Position numbers and translations under genes: made by a program
Notes under the pieces: model-generated
The model's input: the letters and a program-made list of their open reading frames with translations, nothing else
What the model was told of the DNA's origin: nothing
Databases searched by the model: none
Assembly: GCA_944388385.1 (NCBI GenBank)
Contig: CALXIO010000019.1
Location: 1 to 45,652, forward strand
DNA: 45,652 bases
Origin: an uncultured Ruminiclostridium sp.
Lineage (GTDB): Bacteria > Bacillota > Clostridia > Oscillospirales > Ruminococcaceae
Reading direction: 5' to 3'
Part shown: positions 8,294 to 16,644 of the stretch, one piece after another
Position numbering within the stretch: the first letter of the stretch is position 1
Layout of the letters: each line of letters begins with the position of its first letter

Positions 8294-9070
8294 TCAACCT
8301 CCCTGATTTAATTTCTTGATAATTTCCCCGGCAAGCTTGTTATAAGCCTCTGCCCCCTTTGAATTCTTTTCATAGTATATGGCGGGCATACCGTGGCTTG
8401 GTGCTTCCGAAATCTTTACATTACGGGGGATTTCGGTATTGAATATAGATGAGGGAGGAAAATTCCTTTTAATATCCCTCATAATTTCATTGGTCTGTAA
8501 AAGCCTTTTATCAAGCATAGTAAAGACTATACCCATAAGGGTAAGGTTTTTGTTAGCGGTTTTCTTTACCTTTTTTACTGTGGATAAAAGCTGTGCAAGT
8601 CCCTCTAAGCTATAATGCTCGCACTGCATAGGCACTATAAACTTATCACTTGCAATAAGGGCATTAAGAGCAAGGACACCAAGGGACGGAAGGCAATCTA
8701 TGATTATAATATCATAGTCCTCCTTTATCTGAATCAAAGCCTTTTTAAGCTGGTGATTTCTCTGCTCTACGCTGAGCAGTCTTACCTCTGCCTCTGCTAA
8801 CTGGGCTGTTGCAGGGATAATGCTTACATTTTTAAAATCTGTTTTTATAATAGCTTCATCCGGGCGCACATCCGACATAACCACATCATAGCTGGTAATT
8901 TCAAGGTTTTTCTTGGTTATACCATAGCCTGAGGTGGAATTTCCCTGGGGGTCAAGGTCCACAAGGAGAACCTTTTTACCCTTTGCACCGAGAGCAGCCG
9001 CCACATTAACTGCGGTGGTAGTTTTACCTACTCCGCCTTTCTGGTTTACTACTGAAATAATTACTCCCAT
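8294..9070 (-). CDS. parA: Chromosome partition ATPase ParA (Soj)
   Basis: Deviant Walker ATPase that works with ParB in origin segregation and, in Bacillus subtilis (Soj), controls DnaA activity. The 258-residue product has the deviant Walker A KGGVGKTT at 11–18, preceded by VVNQ, plus DLDPQGNST and DCLPSLG motifs. The short N-terminus, with no DNA-binding extension, is typical of chromosomal Soj. It precedes parB with one base between the genes. The 5' leader is unusually long and foldable (see 9121–9267). Confidence 0.95.
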   Translation of the reverse strand: MGVIISVVNQKGGVGKTTTAVNVAAALGAKGKKVLLVDLDPQGNSTSGYGITKKNLEITSYDVVMSDVRPDEAIIKTDFKNVSIIPATAQLAEAEVRLLSVEQRNHQLKKALIQIKEDYDIIIIDCLPSLGVLALNALIASDKFIVPMQCEHYSLEGLAQLLSTVKKVKKTANKNLTLMGIVFTMLDKRLLQTNEIMRDIKRNFPPSSIFNTEIPRNVKISEAPSHGMPAIYYEKNSKGAEAYNKLAGEIIKKLNQGG

Positions 9071-9120
9071 ACTGCCTCCTTTATTTGAATTTTGGCATAA
9101 AATTCGGAGAATTTTTGAAA

Positions 9121-9267
9121 ATCAGATTATTTTACTGCCTTAAAAGGTTTACGCCGCAGTTTTGCAAAGCAAAACAAATTGCACGGCGCAATGTTCTCAG
9201 GCGAGCGCATAAGCGCTCTGCCCTACGAAGTAGGACAAAAATCTGCTATGCAGATTTTTCGCCTGAG
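9121..9267 (-). promoter_or_regulatory. Structured leader upstream of parA, cloverleaf-like
   Basis: An outer 9-bp stem (9196–9204 with 9259–9267, CTCAGGCGA/TCGCCTGAG) encloses three perfect hairpins: AGCGC-ataa-GCGCT (9204–9217), CCTAC-gaa-GTAGG (9222–9234) and AAAAATCTGC-tat-GCAGATTTTT (9237–9259). A second structure nearer parA has an outer CGGCG/CGCCG-type stem and an inner GTTTTGC-ttt-GCAAAAC hairpin (about 9150–9190). A TATAAT on the minus strand (9276–9271) would start transcription at about 9264, so most of both structures would be in the parA mRNA leader. No riboswitch class was recognised. Confidence 0.55.
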
Positions 9268-9310
9268 GTTATTATAACATATCTATTATAAAAAATAAAG
9301 TGTTTTTTCA

Positions 9311-9360
9311 AAAAAAATAGTGTTCAGGAAAATGTTCCACGTGGAACATTTTCCGAACAC
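9311..9360 (-). terminator. noc terminator with a parS site as its upper stem
   Basis: On the minus strand GTGTTC–GGAAAATGTTCCAC (9360–9341) pairs with GTGGAACATTTTCC–GAACAC (9340–9320) with one bulged base, followed by TATTTTTTT (9319–9311). The 16-bp parS palindrome at 9333–9348 forms the top of this 20-bp stem. Confidence 0.8.
9333..9348. other. parS site 1
   Basis: Perfect 16-bp palindrome TGTTCCACGTGGAACA, identical to the canonical Firmicutes parS bound by ParB/Spo0J. It lies between parA and noc. Confidence 0.95.
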
Positions 9361-9371
9361 CGGGTAAAGAA

Positions 9372-9387
9372 TGTTCCACGTGGAACA
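9372..9387. other. parS site 2
   Basis: Second perfect copy of TGTTCCACGTGGAACA, 23 bp from site 1 and two bases beyond the noc stop codon. Confidence 0.95.
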
Positions 9388-9389
9388 TT

Positions 9390-10175
9390 CTATGAACAGT
9401 CATCCTGGGGAATGCGGATTATATATTCAAGGTAGCCATTATCATACCGCTGGGAGGATTCAAAGGATATACCGGATTTCTTCATTACCTTAAGGGTGTG
9501 ATTTATGGTATTTATATATAACCGCTTCTCCTTGTATAAGAAGATCTGGCTTTTCTTCTTACCCCCTTTAAGCTCAGTATCAATATATTTGTCAGTTTGT
9601 GCAGAATTAAGCCCGTACTTGTGTATATGCTCTATTGCGAATATTCTTCCATCTTTTGGTAATCGCAATATTGCCCTTGCCTGCCGTTCAGTAAAGCCAT
9701 ACTGCCTTACAAGGGTAATCTCTGCATTGGTAAGCGTAAGCAGCCTTAGCTTATTGGCAATAGTGCATTGTGCCTTTCCAAGGCTCTTTGCCGCCTTCTC
9801 CTGGGTCATGCCGTAATACTCAATAAGCTGTCTTATGGCAAGTGCCTCCTCAAAGTAGTCAAGATCGCTTCGCTGTATGTTCTCAATTACCGCCAGCACC
9901 GCCGCCTTGGTTTCATCTGCATCTGTAACTATCGCAGGAATCCTTGTCCGTCCCAGCTTGCGAAATGCCCTTAACCTTCTCTCCCCTGCAATAAGCCTGT
10001 AACAGTCATCACTCTTTGTTACTGTTATAGGCTGTAACAGTCCATTCTCCTCTATGCTTGCCATTAACCCCTCCAGCTCCTTTTCGTCAAAGTAAAATCT
10101 CGGCTGTGCAGGGTTTTCCCGTATCTTCTCCACGGGAATAAGCACCACAGTATTTGCTATATTAAAAAGTCCCAT
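9390..10175 (-). CDS. noc: Nucleoid occlusion protein Noc, ParB family
   Basis: ParB paralogue placed exactly where noc sits in the Firmicutes order mnmG–rsmG–noc–parA–parB. Noc binds dispersed sites and the membrane and blocks division over the nucleoid. The 261-residue product keeps GERRLRA (64–70) and ENIQRSD (98–104) of the CTPase fold and a helix-turn-helix at about 122–146. The segment before the CTPase domain is very short: only about 11 residues (MGLFNIANTVV) precede the first strand, where B. subtilis Noc has a longer N-terminus with an amphipathic membrane helix. The short stretch could itself be amphipathic. A terminator separates it from rsmG, so it needs its own promoter. A plain second ParB is the alternative. 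Confidence 0.82.
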   Translation of the reverse strand: MGLFNIANTVVLIPVEKIRENPAQPRFYFDEKELEGLMASIEENGLLQPITVTKSDDCYRLIAGERRLRAFRKLGRTRIPAIVTDADETKAAVLAVIENIQRSDLDYFEEALAIRQLIEYYGMTQEKAAKSLGKAQCTIANKLRLLTLTNAEITLVRQYGFTERQARAILRLPKDGRIFAIEHIHKYGLNSAQTDKYIDTELKGGKKKSQIFLYKEKRLYINTINHTLKVMKKSGISFESSQRYDNGYLEYIIRIPQDDCS

Positions 10176-10226
10176 AATTTCTACCTCCTTTACTATATAC
10201 TACCACAAATTATGCTTTCGGGAAAT

Positions 10227-10265
10227 AAAAAAATTCCCCACTATTACGCTAAATAGTGAGGAATT
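10227..10265 (-). terminator. Terminator of rsmG
   Basis: AATTCCTCACTATT (10265–10252) pairs with AATAGTGGGGAATT (10245–10232) with one G·T pair, followed by seven T. It ends the mnmG–rsmG transcript before noc. Confidence 0.9.
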
Positions 10266-10283
10266 GTATTATAATTCAATTTA

Positions 10284-10982
10284 TTACAAGGGCTTTTTCT
10301 TTATCATCCCGGAATTTCTGGGATATTTTGTCGGGGTTGCTTTTATTTTATCTATAATTGCCAGTCGTCTGTTGTCGCCGTTTGGCAAATTATAGTCTAT
10401 GATTCCTGATATTTTTCCTCCTAAGGTGGATATGGCGGTCTTTGAAGCATTTATATCCTCGCTTACGGATTTTAACGCTATAAATCGACCCCCCACCTTA
10501 ACAAATGGAATACAATATTCAGACAGGGTATTCATATTAGCCACCGCCCTTGCAGTAGCTATATCAAATTGCTCCCTTTTCTCCTTTGCATACTCCTCTG
10601 CCCTGCCGTGAACTATCTTTGCAGTAATTCCGCACAGCTCACAGGCCTTTTCAAGATATACACATCTTTTATTAAGTGCCTCTAATAATGTACCCTTTAA
10701 ATCAGGCCTTACCATAAGCAAAGGAAGTGAGGGAAAGCCTGCTCCGGTGCCGACATCTATAAAGGTACTGCCCTTATCTATATCCACCATAAAAAAGGGC
10801 AACACGCTGTCCACAAAGTGCTTTACTGTAACCTCTTCAAATTCTGTTATGGCGGTGAGATTAACTTTCTCATTATACTCCACCATAAAGGAATATAACT
10901 TATACAGCCTTTCTGCCATATCAGAAGTAATATCAATATCGCACTTTTTAAATTCCTGTATTATAAATTCAGTATTTCCCAT
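10284..10982 (-). CDS. rsmG: 16S rRNA (guanine527-N7)-methyltransferase RsmG
   Basis: Methylates N7 of G527 in 16S rRNA; its loss gives low-level streptomycin resistance in other bacteria. I use the ATG at 10982 (232 residues), thirteen codons inside the longest frame, because GAAAGAGG precedes it and the longer start would overlap mnmG further. The SAM-binding motif I is FIDVGTGAGFPSLPL (about 74–88), followed by LLEALNKRC. The ATG is separated from the mnmG stop codon by one base, so the two are translationally coupled. Confidence 0.93.
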   Translation of the reverse strand: MGNTEFIIQEFKKCDIDITSDMAERLYKLYSFMVEYNEKVNLTAITEFEEVTVKHFVDSVLPFFMVDIDKGSTFIDVGTGAGFPSLPLLMVRPDLKGTLLEALNKRCVYLEKACELCGITAKIVHGRAEEYAKEKREQFDIATARAVANMNTLSEYCIPFVKVGGRFIALKSVSEDINASKTAISTLGGKISGIIDYNLPNGDNRRLAIIDKIKATPTKYPRNSGMIKKKPL

Positions 10983-10983
10983 G

Positions 10984-12846
10984 TTACCTCTTTCCAAGCC
11001 AGATAAGAAGTACAGATACATCCGCCGGATTAACTCCCGATATTCTTCCCGCCTGACCTATATTAAGGGGCTTATGCTTATTTAACTTCTCCTGGGCTTC
11101 AAGCCTCAGTCCGCTTATGGTCTTATAATCAATATCTGTAGGGAGCTTTATATATTCCAGCTTCTTCATATGCTCTATCTTCTCAGACTGGGTTTTTATA
11201 TATCCCTCATACTTGATATTTATTTCAAGCTTATCTATTATATCCTGCTTTAACACCGGGGCATTGTCATCAAACTCAGCAATATCCGAATATGCCACCT
11301 GGGGTCTTTTAAGCAGCTCAATAAACTTTACTCCCTGGGTAATAGGCGAAGTGCCCCTGTCAGAAAGCATATTATTAAGCTCCTCTGAGGGGTATACGGT
11401 AGCCTTCTTAATTCTCTCTGTTTCCTCATCAAGAAGTCGCTTATTTTCAAGGTATCTTTCATACCTCTCATCCGAAATAAGCCCTATCTCATGGCCCACG
11501 GGTATAAGCCTGTCATTGGCATTATCCTGTCTTAAAAGCAATCTGTATTCGCTTCTGCTGGTCATCATTCTGTAAGGCTCAACACAGCCCTTAGTAACAA
11601 GATCATCAATAAGAGTACCTATAAAGGATGTCTGCCTGTCGGGGATATAAGGCTCTAATCCCTTTAGCTTTCTTGCGGCATTGATACCTGCAATAAGTCC
11701 CTGTACCGCCGCTTCTTCATAACCGCTGGTACAGTTAAACTGTCCTGCGCCGTAAAGTCCGCTTATAGCCTTAAATTCAAGTGAAGCATAAAGCTGTAAG
11801 GGATCACAGCAGTCATATTCAATAGCATAAGCCGGCCGCATTATCTCCACATTTTCAAGTCCCTTTATGGTCCTTAAAAACTTTATCTGCACATCCTCCG
11901 GAAGTGAGCTGGACATTCCCTGTAAATAATACTCATCCGTATCCAGTCCCATAGGCTCAACGAAAAGCTGATGCCTTGGCTTATCCGAAAACCTTACAAT
12001 CTTATCCTCAATACTTGGGCAATATCTTGGGCCTACACCCTCAATTCTGCCTGCATATAAGGGAGATCTGTCCAGATTATCAAGTATTATTCTATGGGTT
12101 TCTGCATTGGTATATGTAACATAGCACTTTACCTTATTTTCAAGGGCAAAGGTATTATCAAAGCAGAAGGGAGTGATAATTTCATCACCGCATTGCTCCT
12201 CCATTACAGAAAAGTCAATAGATCTTTTATGCACCCTTGCAGGAGTACCTGTCTTAAATCTTCTTAACTCCACACCCAGCTTTTTAAGGCTTTCGGTGAG
12301 CTGTAATGCGGCGGTTACATTATCCGGGCCACTCTGATAATTAAGCTCCCCTATATGTATCTTACCGCCGAGATATGTACCTGTGGTTATAATAACACAA
12401 TCTGCAGGATAAAATGCTCCAAGCCTTGTTATAACACCGGTTATTTTGCCATTCTCAGCACAAACCTCAGTAACCTCTGCCTGCTTTATATCCAGGTTTT
12501 CAGTATGTTCAAGAGCGCTTTTCATATAGGTATGGTACTTTACCCTGTCACTTTGTACTCTCAGCGAATGTACAGCAGGACCCTTACCCTTATTTAACAT
12601 TCTTGACTGTATAAAAGTAGCGTCTGCCGCCTTGCCCATTTCACCGCCTAAGCTGTCAAGCTCCCTTACAAGCTGACCCTTGGCAGAGCCACCTATACAA
12701 GGGTTACAGGGCATATTTGCTATTGCATCAAGGCTTAAAGTAAATACAGCCGTTTTGCATCCAAGTCTTGCCGCCGCCAGAGCCGCCTCACATCCTGCAT
12801 GACCTGCTCCTATTACAATTACATCATACTTATCAAGCTGATACAT
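10984..12846 (-). CDS. mnmG: tRNA uridine-5-carboxymethylaminomethyl modification enzyme MnmG (GidA)
   Basis: FAD enzyme that with MnmE modifies U34 of tRNAs reading NNA/NNG codons. At 620 residues it is full length. It shows the dinucleotide-binding motif VIGAGHAGCEAA near the N-terminus, PCNPCIGGSAKGQLVRE with the catalytic-type cysteines, and GTYLGGKIHIGE. The C-terminal helical domain ends in ISGVNPADVSVLLIWL. mnmE is not in the window. It is followed directly by rsmG, and a parS site lies just upstream of the ribosome binding site. Confidence 0.96.
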   Translation of the reverse strand: MYQLDKYDVIVIGAGHAGCEAALAAARLGCKTAVFTLSLDAIANMPCNPCIGGSAKGQLVRELDSLGGEMGKAADATFIQSRMLNKGKGPAVHSLRVQSDRVKYHTYMKSALEHTENLDIKQAEVTEVCAENGKITGVITRLGAFYPADCVIITTGTYLGGKIHIGELNYQSGPDNVTAALQLTESLKKLGVELRRFKTGTPARVHKRSIDFSVMEEQCGDEIITPFCFDNTFALENKVKCYVTYTNAETHRIILDNLDRSPLYAGRIEGVGPRYCPSIEDKIVRFSDKPRHQLFVEPMGLDTDEYYLQGMSSSLPEDVQIKFLRTIKGLENVEIMRPAYAIEYDCCDPLQLYASLEFKAISGLYGAGQFNCTSGYEEAAVQGLIAGINAARKLKGLEPYIPDRQTSFIGTLIDDLVTKGCVEPYRMMTSRSEYRLLLRQDNANDRLIPVGHEIGLISDERYERYLENKRLLDEETERIKKATVYPSEELNNMLSDRGTSPITQGVKFIELLKRPQVAYSDIAEFDDNAPVLKQDIIDKLEINIKYEGYIKTQSEKIEHMKKLEYIKLPTDIDYKTISGLRLEAQEKLNKHKPLNIGQAGRISGVNPADVSVLLIWLGKR

Positions 12847-12861
12847 TTCCTGTCCTTCTCA

Positions 12862-12877
12862 TGTTCCACGTGGAACA
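12862..12877. other. parS site 3
   Basis: Third perfect TGTTCCACGTGGAACA, in the gyrA–mnmG gap 15 bp upstream of the mnmG start codon. Confidence 0.95.
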
Positions 12878-12912
12878 TGTAAAATATTTCCAATTATTTC
12901 ATTCATAAACTA

Positions 12913-12938
12913 TTACAGAGAGCATATGCTCTCTGTAA
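12913..12938. terminator. 26-bp perfect palindrome after gyrA
   Basis: TTACAGAGAGCAT/ATGCTCTCTGTAA is a perfect palindrome six bases after the gyrA stop codon. It can form a strong hairpin in the gyrA 3' end, but no T-run follows on the minus strand, so it may act as an mRNA stabiliser or processing site and not as a full terminator. Confidence 0.5.
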
Positions 12939-12943
12939 AATAA

Positions 12944-15601
12944 TTATTCTTCTGCCTCGTTATCATCATCCGCTTCAGGCTCGTCCTCAATAACCTCAGC
13001 CTTTTCCTCAGCCTCGGCAAGTGCTAAATCCTCCTCGCTTACCTGCTCAACCTCAGCTATATCCGCTGTTTCGTCATGCTCGGTTCTTGAGAATGTAACT
13101 ACTCTTGCATCATCTGAAAGCCTCATTACACGAACACCGCTTGCATATCTGTTCATTACTCTTAAATCATTTGCCCTGATACGGATAATTACACCGTCTG
13201 TGCTGATAAGCAGTACATCATCATCCTGCTGTAATGACTTAATACCGCAAATATAGCCCTTTTCATCGCTTACCTTGTAGTTCTTAAGTCCCTTACCGCC
13301 TCTGTTCTGAAGGGTGTATTTCTCCACCTCTGTGCGTCTGCCAAGTCCCTTATCGGTTACGGTAAGAATTGTCATACCCTCGCCGTAAACCTTAGCAGCA
13401 CCCACAACATAGTCGTCATCTATGAGCTTTATTGCCCTTACACCCTGGGCAAGTCTGCCCATACTTCTTATCTTATCCTCACGGAAATGAATTGCCATAC
13501 CGTTATGTGTGGCAACAATTACCGAGCTGTCGCCCTCTGTTAAGTGTGCAGCCGCAATTTCATCATTTTCTCCGAGAGTAATTGCACGAAGTCCGTTCTT
13601 TCTCACATTCTTAAAGTCCGCAAGAGGTGTTCTCTTTATCTTGCCGCCCTTTGTAATGCAAATGAAGAATTTGTTTTCCGCAAAGTCGGAGGTTTTAAGC
13701 ATCGCCGCTACCTTTTCATTTTCATTAAGCTGTAACAGATTTACTATGTTAGTGCCCCTTGATTGTCTTGAACCTTCGGGAATTTCATAGCACTTCAGCT
13801 TATACATATTACCCTGGTTTGTAATGAAAAGTATATTGTCATGAGTGGAGCTGATAAATACATTCTCAACTATATCCTCCTCACGCTGTTTAAGTGCATT
13901 TACACCCTTACCGCCGCGCTTCTGAAGATTATAGTCCTCCACCCTCTGCCTTTTGATATAGCCTAAATGTGTATATGTAAGTACACATTCTTCTACCGGA
14001 ATAAGATCCTCAATATCCACCTCACCGTTTACAGCCTCAATAGCAGTTCTTCTCTCATCACCGTATTTATTGCTTATGGCGGTTATTTCCTCACGGATTA
14101 TTTCCTTAACTCTTTCATCACTTGAAAGAATTTTAAGCATATCGCTTATCTTATTCATAACCTCTGCTAAATTGCTTAATACCTTATCCCTTTCAAGTCC
14201 GGTAAGTGCACCTAAAGTCATCTTTACAATAGCATCCGCCTGTTCCTCGGATAAGCCTATTTCATGCTCAAACTGAACATCCTTATACTCATCCCCCATA
14301 GCACGGCGCAAAAGCACAGAAAGATCATCCTCTTTAAATCTTTCCATAAGTCTTTGCTTACCCTCAGGAACGTTCTTACTTGAACGAAGGATAGAAATAA
14401 CCTCATCAATATTGTCAATGGCAAGAATAAAGCCCTGTAAAATATGTGCCTTCTCCCTTGCCTTCTTAAGCTCAAAATTAGTTCTTCTTACTATAATTTC
14501 CTTCTGGAAATCTATATAATTATCAAGGATCTGTAAAAGATTAAGTACCTTAGGCTCACCATTTACAAGGGCAAGCATAATTACACCTACTGTGTCCTGA
14601 AGCTGTGTAAAGGAGAATAATTTATTAAGCACAACCTGTGCATTTGCATCACGGTTAAGCTCAATTACTATTCTCATACCCTCTCTGTCAGATTCATCAC
14701 GGACAGTAGTCATTCCCTCAACACGCTTGTCCTTCCTTAACTGGTCAATGCTTTCAAGAAGTCTTGCCTTATTAACCATGTAGGGAATTTCAGATACAAT
14801 AATCTTAGTGTGATTTTTCTCCTCAACTATTTCAGTACGGCTGCGAAGAGTAATCTTTCCTCTGCCGGTAAAATATGCACTTCTTATACCGCTGTGACCC
14901 ATAATTATACCGCCGGTAGGGAAATCAGGACCCTTTATATGCTCCATTACCGTATCAAGTGAGCATTCGGGATTGTTAAGCCTTGCAACCACTGCCCCTG
15001 CTACCTCCCTTAAATTATGGGGAGGAATATTGGTAGCCATACCAACAGCAATACCCGTACTGCCGTTTACCAGCATATTAGGGAACTTAACGGGAAGTAC
15101 CTTAGGCTCCTTTAACTTATCATCATAGTTAGTGCCCCAGTCAATGGTATCCTTATTTATATCCTGTAATAATTCTGATGCTAATTTCGCCATTCTGGCC
15201 TCAGTATAACGGTAAGCCGCAGGTGCGTCACCATCTATTGAACCAAAGTTACCGTGACCGTCAACAAGAGGGTATCTCATAGAGAAATCCTGTGCAAGTC
15301 TTACAAGAGCATCATATACAGATGTATCGCCGTGGGGGTGATATTTACCTAAAACCTCACCTACCGTATAGGCACACTTACGATAAGGTCCCGAGGCTGT
15401 ATTGTTAGCCTCATTCATGGTATATATTATTCTTCTGTGTACAGGCTTTAAGCCGTCACGCACATCCGGTATTGCACGAGATACAATAACCGCCATTGAA
15501 TATTGCATGAAGCTTTCACGCATTTCCTTTTCAATGTCAACCTGTATCAGCTTTTCTGTTGATGTGCTGAATTCTTTTACTTCGTTATTATTATTCTCCA
15601 T
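12944..15601 (-). CDS. gyrA: DNA gyrase subunit A
   Basis: Breaks and rejoins DNA in the gyrase heterotetramer that introduces negative supercoils. At 885 residues it has the winged-helix/tower core with the catalytic tyrosine in PAAYRYTEARMAK (Tyr132), the quinolone-resistance region GDTSVYDALVRLAQD (Thr93 at the position of E. coli Ser83, Asp97 at Asp87), and the β-pinwheel C-terminal domain with the GyrA box QKRGGKG (around residue 560). The last 40 residues are very acidic (Glu/Asp/Ala), as in other gyrase A tails. Ribosome binding site GAAAGGAAAT. gyrB is upstream, but two small genes lie between. Confidence 0.97.
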   Translation of the reverse strand: MENNNNEVKEFSTSTEKLIQVDIEKEMRESFMQYSMAVIVSRAIPDVRDGLKPVHRRIIYTMNEANNTASGPYRKCAYTVGEVLGKYHPHGDTSVYDALVRLAQDFSMRYPLVDGHGNFGSIDGDAPAAYRYTEARMAKLASELLQDINKDTIDWGTNYDDKLKEPKVLPVKFPNMLVNGSTGIAVGMATNIPPHNLREVAGAVVARLNNPECSLDTVMEHIKGPDFPTGGIIMGHSGIRSAYFTGRGKITLRSRTEIVEEKNHTKIIVSEIPYMVNKARLLESIDQLRKDKRVEGMTTVRDESDREGMRIVIELNRDANAQVVLNKLFSFTQLQDTVGVIMLALVNGEPKVLNLLQILDNYIDFQKEIIVRRTNFELKKAREKAHILQGFILAIDNIDEVISILRSSKNVPEGKQRLMERFKEDDLSVLLRRAMGDEYKDVQFEHEIGLSEEQADAIVKMTLGALTGLERDKVLSNLAEVMNKISDMLKILSSDERVKEIIREEITAISNKYGDERRTAIEAVNGEVDIEDLIPVEECVLTYTHLGYIKRQRVEDYNLQKRGGKGVNALKQREEDIVENVFISSTHDNILFITNQGNMYKLKCYEIPEGSRQSRGTNIVNLLQLNENEKVAAMLKTSDFAENKFFICITKGGKIKRTPLADFKNVRKNGLRAITLGENDEIAAAHLTEGDSSVIVATHNGMAIHFREDKIRSMGRLAQGVRAIKLIDDDYVVGAAKVYGEGMTILTVTDKGLGRRTEVEKYTLQNRGGKGLKNYKVSDEKGYICGIKSLQQDDDVLLISTDGVIIRIRANDLRVMNRYASGVRVMRLSDDARVVTFSRTEHDETADIAEVEQVSEEDLALAEAEEKAEVIEDEPEADDDNEAEE

Positions 15602-15621
15602 CTTATTTCCTTTCGGTCAGC

Positions 15622-16206
15622 TTAAAGTATGGCTTTTTCGGTAAATATCTGTCTTAGCTTGTCCTGACTTTCCTTATCAAGACACCTTTTCGGATAAATA
15701 TATATAAGACTCCGATTTACAAAGAGTAAAAACATACGCTCATTTTCCAGAGCGTCAAGTGTATCCGAGCCGAAAAACAGCTCTGTCACACTTTCCTTGG
15801 GGGCTTCCTCCCCATTTTCTTCCTCTTTACTATCCTCACCGGAATTTTCCTTTTCCTTTGGCTCATCTAAAATTTCCGTGGTTATCTTTATTCTGTCGCT
15901 GTATATCTCAGTAATATAATTTTCCTCAGCAAGTCCGCTTATGGTATCAAGCATTTTTTTTCTTACCATAACCGGCCTGTACCAGTTAAAGAATATAAGT
16001 CCCACAGAAATTCCTATAAGCATATATCCGTAAAAATTTTCATGATTTTTTATAATAAAATCAATTCCCAGCACAAGTGCTATTGCATACACAATGGTAT
16101 AAATAACACATTTCTTAAACTGGTATTTCTTCCAGAACAGCTTAAATCCCTCTGAAATTTCATCCAGGGTCATATTATAATTAAGCTGTAATAATTTCTC
16201 ACTCAT
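15622..16206 (-). CDS. Membrane protein, YcxB-like C-terminal region
   Basis: 194 residues. Two hydrophobic segments (about 33–55 and 61–77, VIYTIVYAIALVLGIDFII and GYMLIGISVGLIFFNW) form a helical hairpin near the N-terminus. The rest is cytoplasmic, with an acidic low-complexity insert (about 115–140, Glu/Lys-rich) splitting a domain that ends FLLFVNRSLIYIYPKRCL. This layout resembles YcxB-like proteins of Firmicutes, whose function is unknown. It sits between gyrB and gyrA in the same orientation, ten bases after the preceding small gene, so it is probably transcribed with the gyrase genes. Family assignment is tentative. Confidence 0.68.
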   Translation of the reverse strand: MSEKLLQLNYNMTLDEISEGFKLFWKKYQFKKCVIYTIVYAIALVLGIDFIIKNHENFYGYMLIGISVGLIFFNWYRPVMVRKKMLDTISGLAEENYITEIYSDRIKITTEILDEPKEKENSGEDSKEEENGEEAPKESVTELFFGSDTLDALENERMFLLFVNRSLIYIYPKRCLDKESQDKLRQIFTEKAIL

Positions 16207-16215
16207 TGTTACCTC

Positions 16216-16644
16216 TTAACCTAAAAATAATACAGATGTGGCAAATATAAAGCATATAACGGCACATATAATGCAGATTATCATATCCCTTATCTTCTTT
16301 CTGTGAAAGAAAATCGGTACATTTACCGCCGCCATGGCAAATATTACATACACAAACATTGAAAGAAATATCTTCATTTCAATAGTGCCTGTAAGCAGAC
16401 AGAATACCGAGAAAATCCACATAAATCCACATACATAAGTAAGAAATTTTCTCACCGACAAAAGAGGTGCTATTTTCTTTTCTATCTCCTGCTCCTCTTT
16501 AAATCTTTCCTCTGCCCTTTGCCTTTCCTCAACATCAGTCTGATACTGCCTTTTTACCCTTTCAATCTGCTCTTCCTTGCGTTTTAAAAGCAAATCCTTA
16601 TCATTTTCAGCAGAATTATCATTCTGATTTATAAAATCACTCAT
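16216..16644 (-). CDS. Hypothetical membrane protein with N-terminal coiled coil
   Basis: 142 residues, family not recognised. Residues about 18–60 are highly charged and predicted to form a coiled coil (KRKEEQIERVKRQYQTDVEE). Three hydrophobic segments follow (about 66–85, 90–110 and 118–140), ending almost at the C-terminus. The start codon overlaps the gyrB stop codon by one base (TAATG), so translation is coupled to gyrB. Together with the next gene it interrupts the usual gyrB–gyrA neighbourhood. Confidence 0.72.
   Translation of the reverse strand: MSDFINQNDNSAENDKDLLLKRKEEQIERVKRQYQTDVEERQRAEERFKEEQEIEKKIAPLLSVRKFLTYVCGFMWIFSVFCLLTGTIEMKIFLSMFVYVIFAMAAVNVPIFFHRKKIRDMIICIICAVICFIFATSVLFLG

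Noticed and set aside
12913..12938. Operator for a regulator of mnmG
   Set aside because: The palindrome is closer to the gyrA stop than to any promoter and is more simply an mRNA 3' hairpin.
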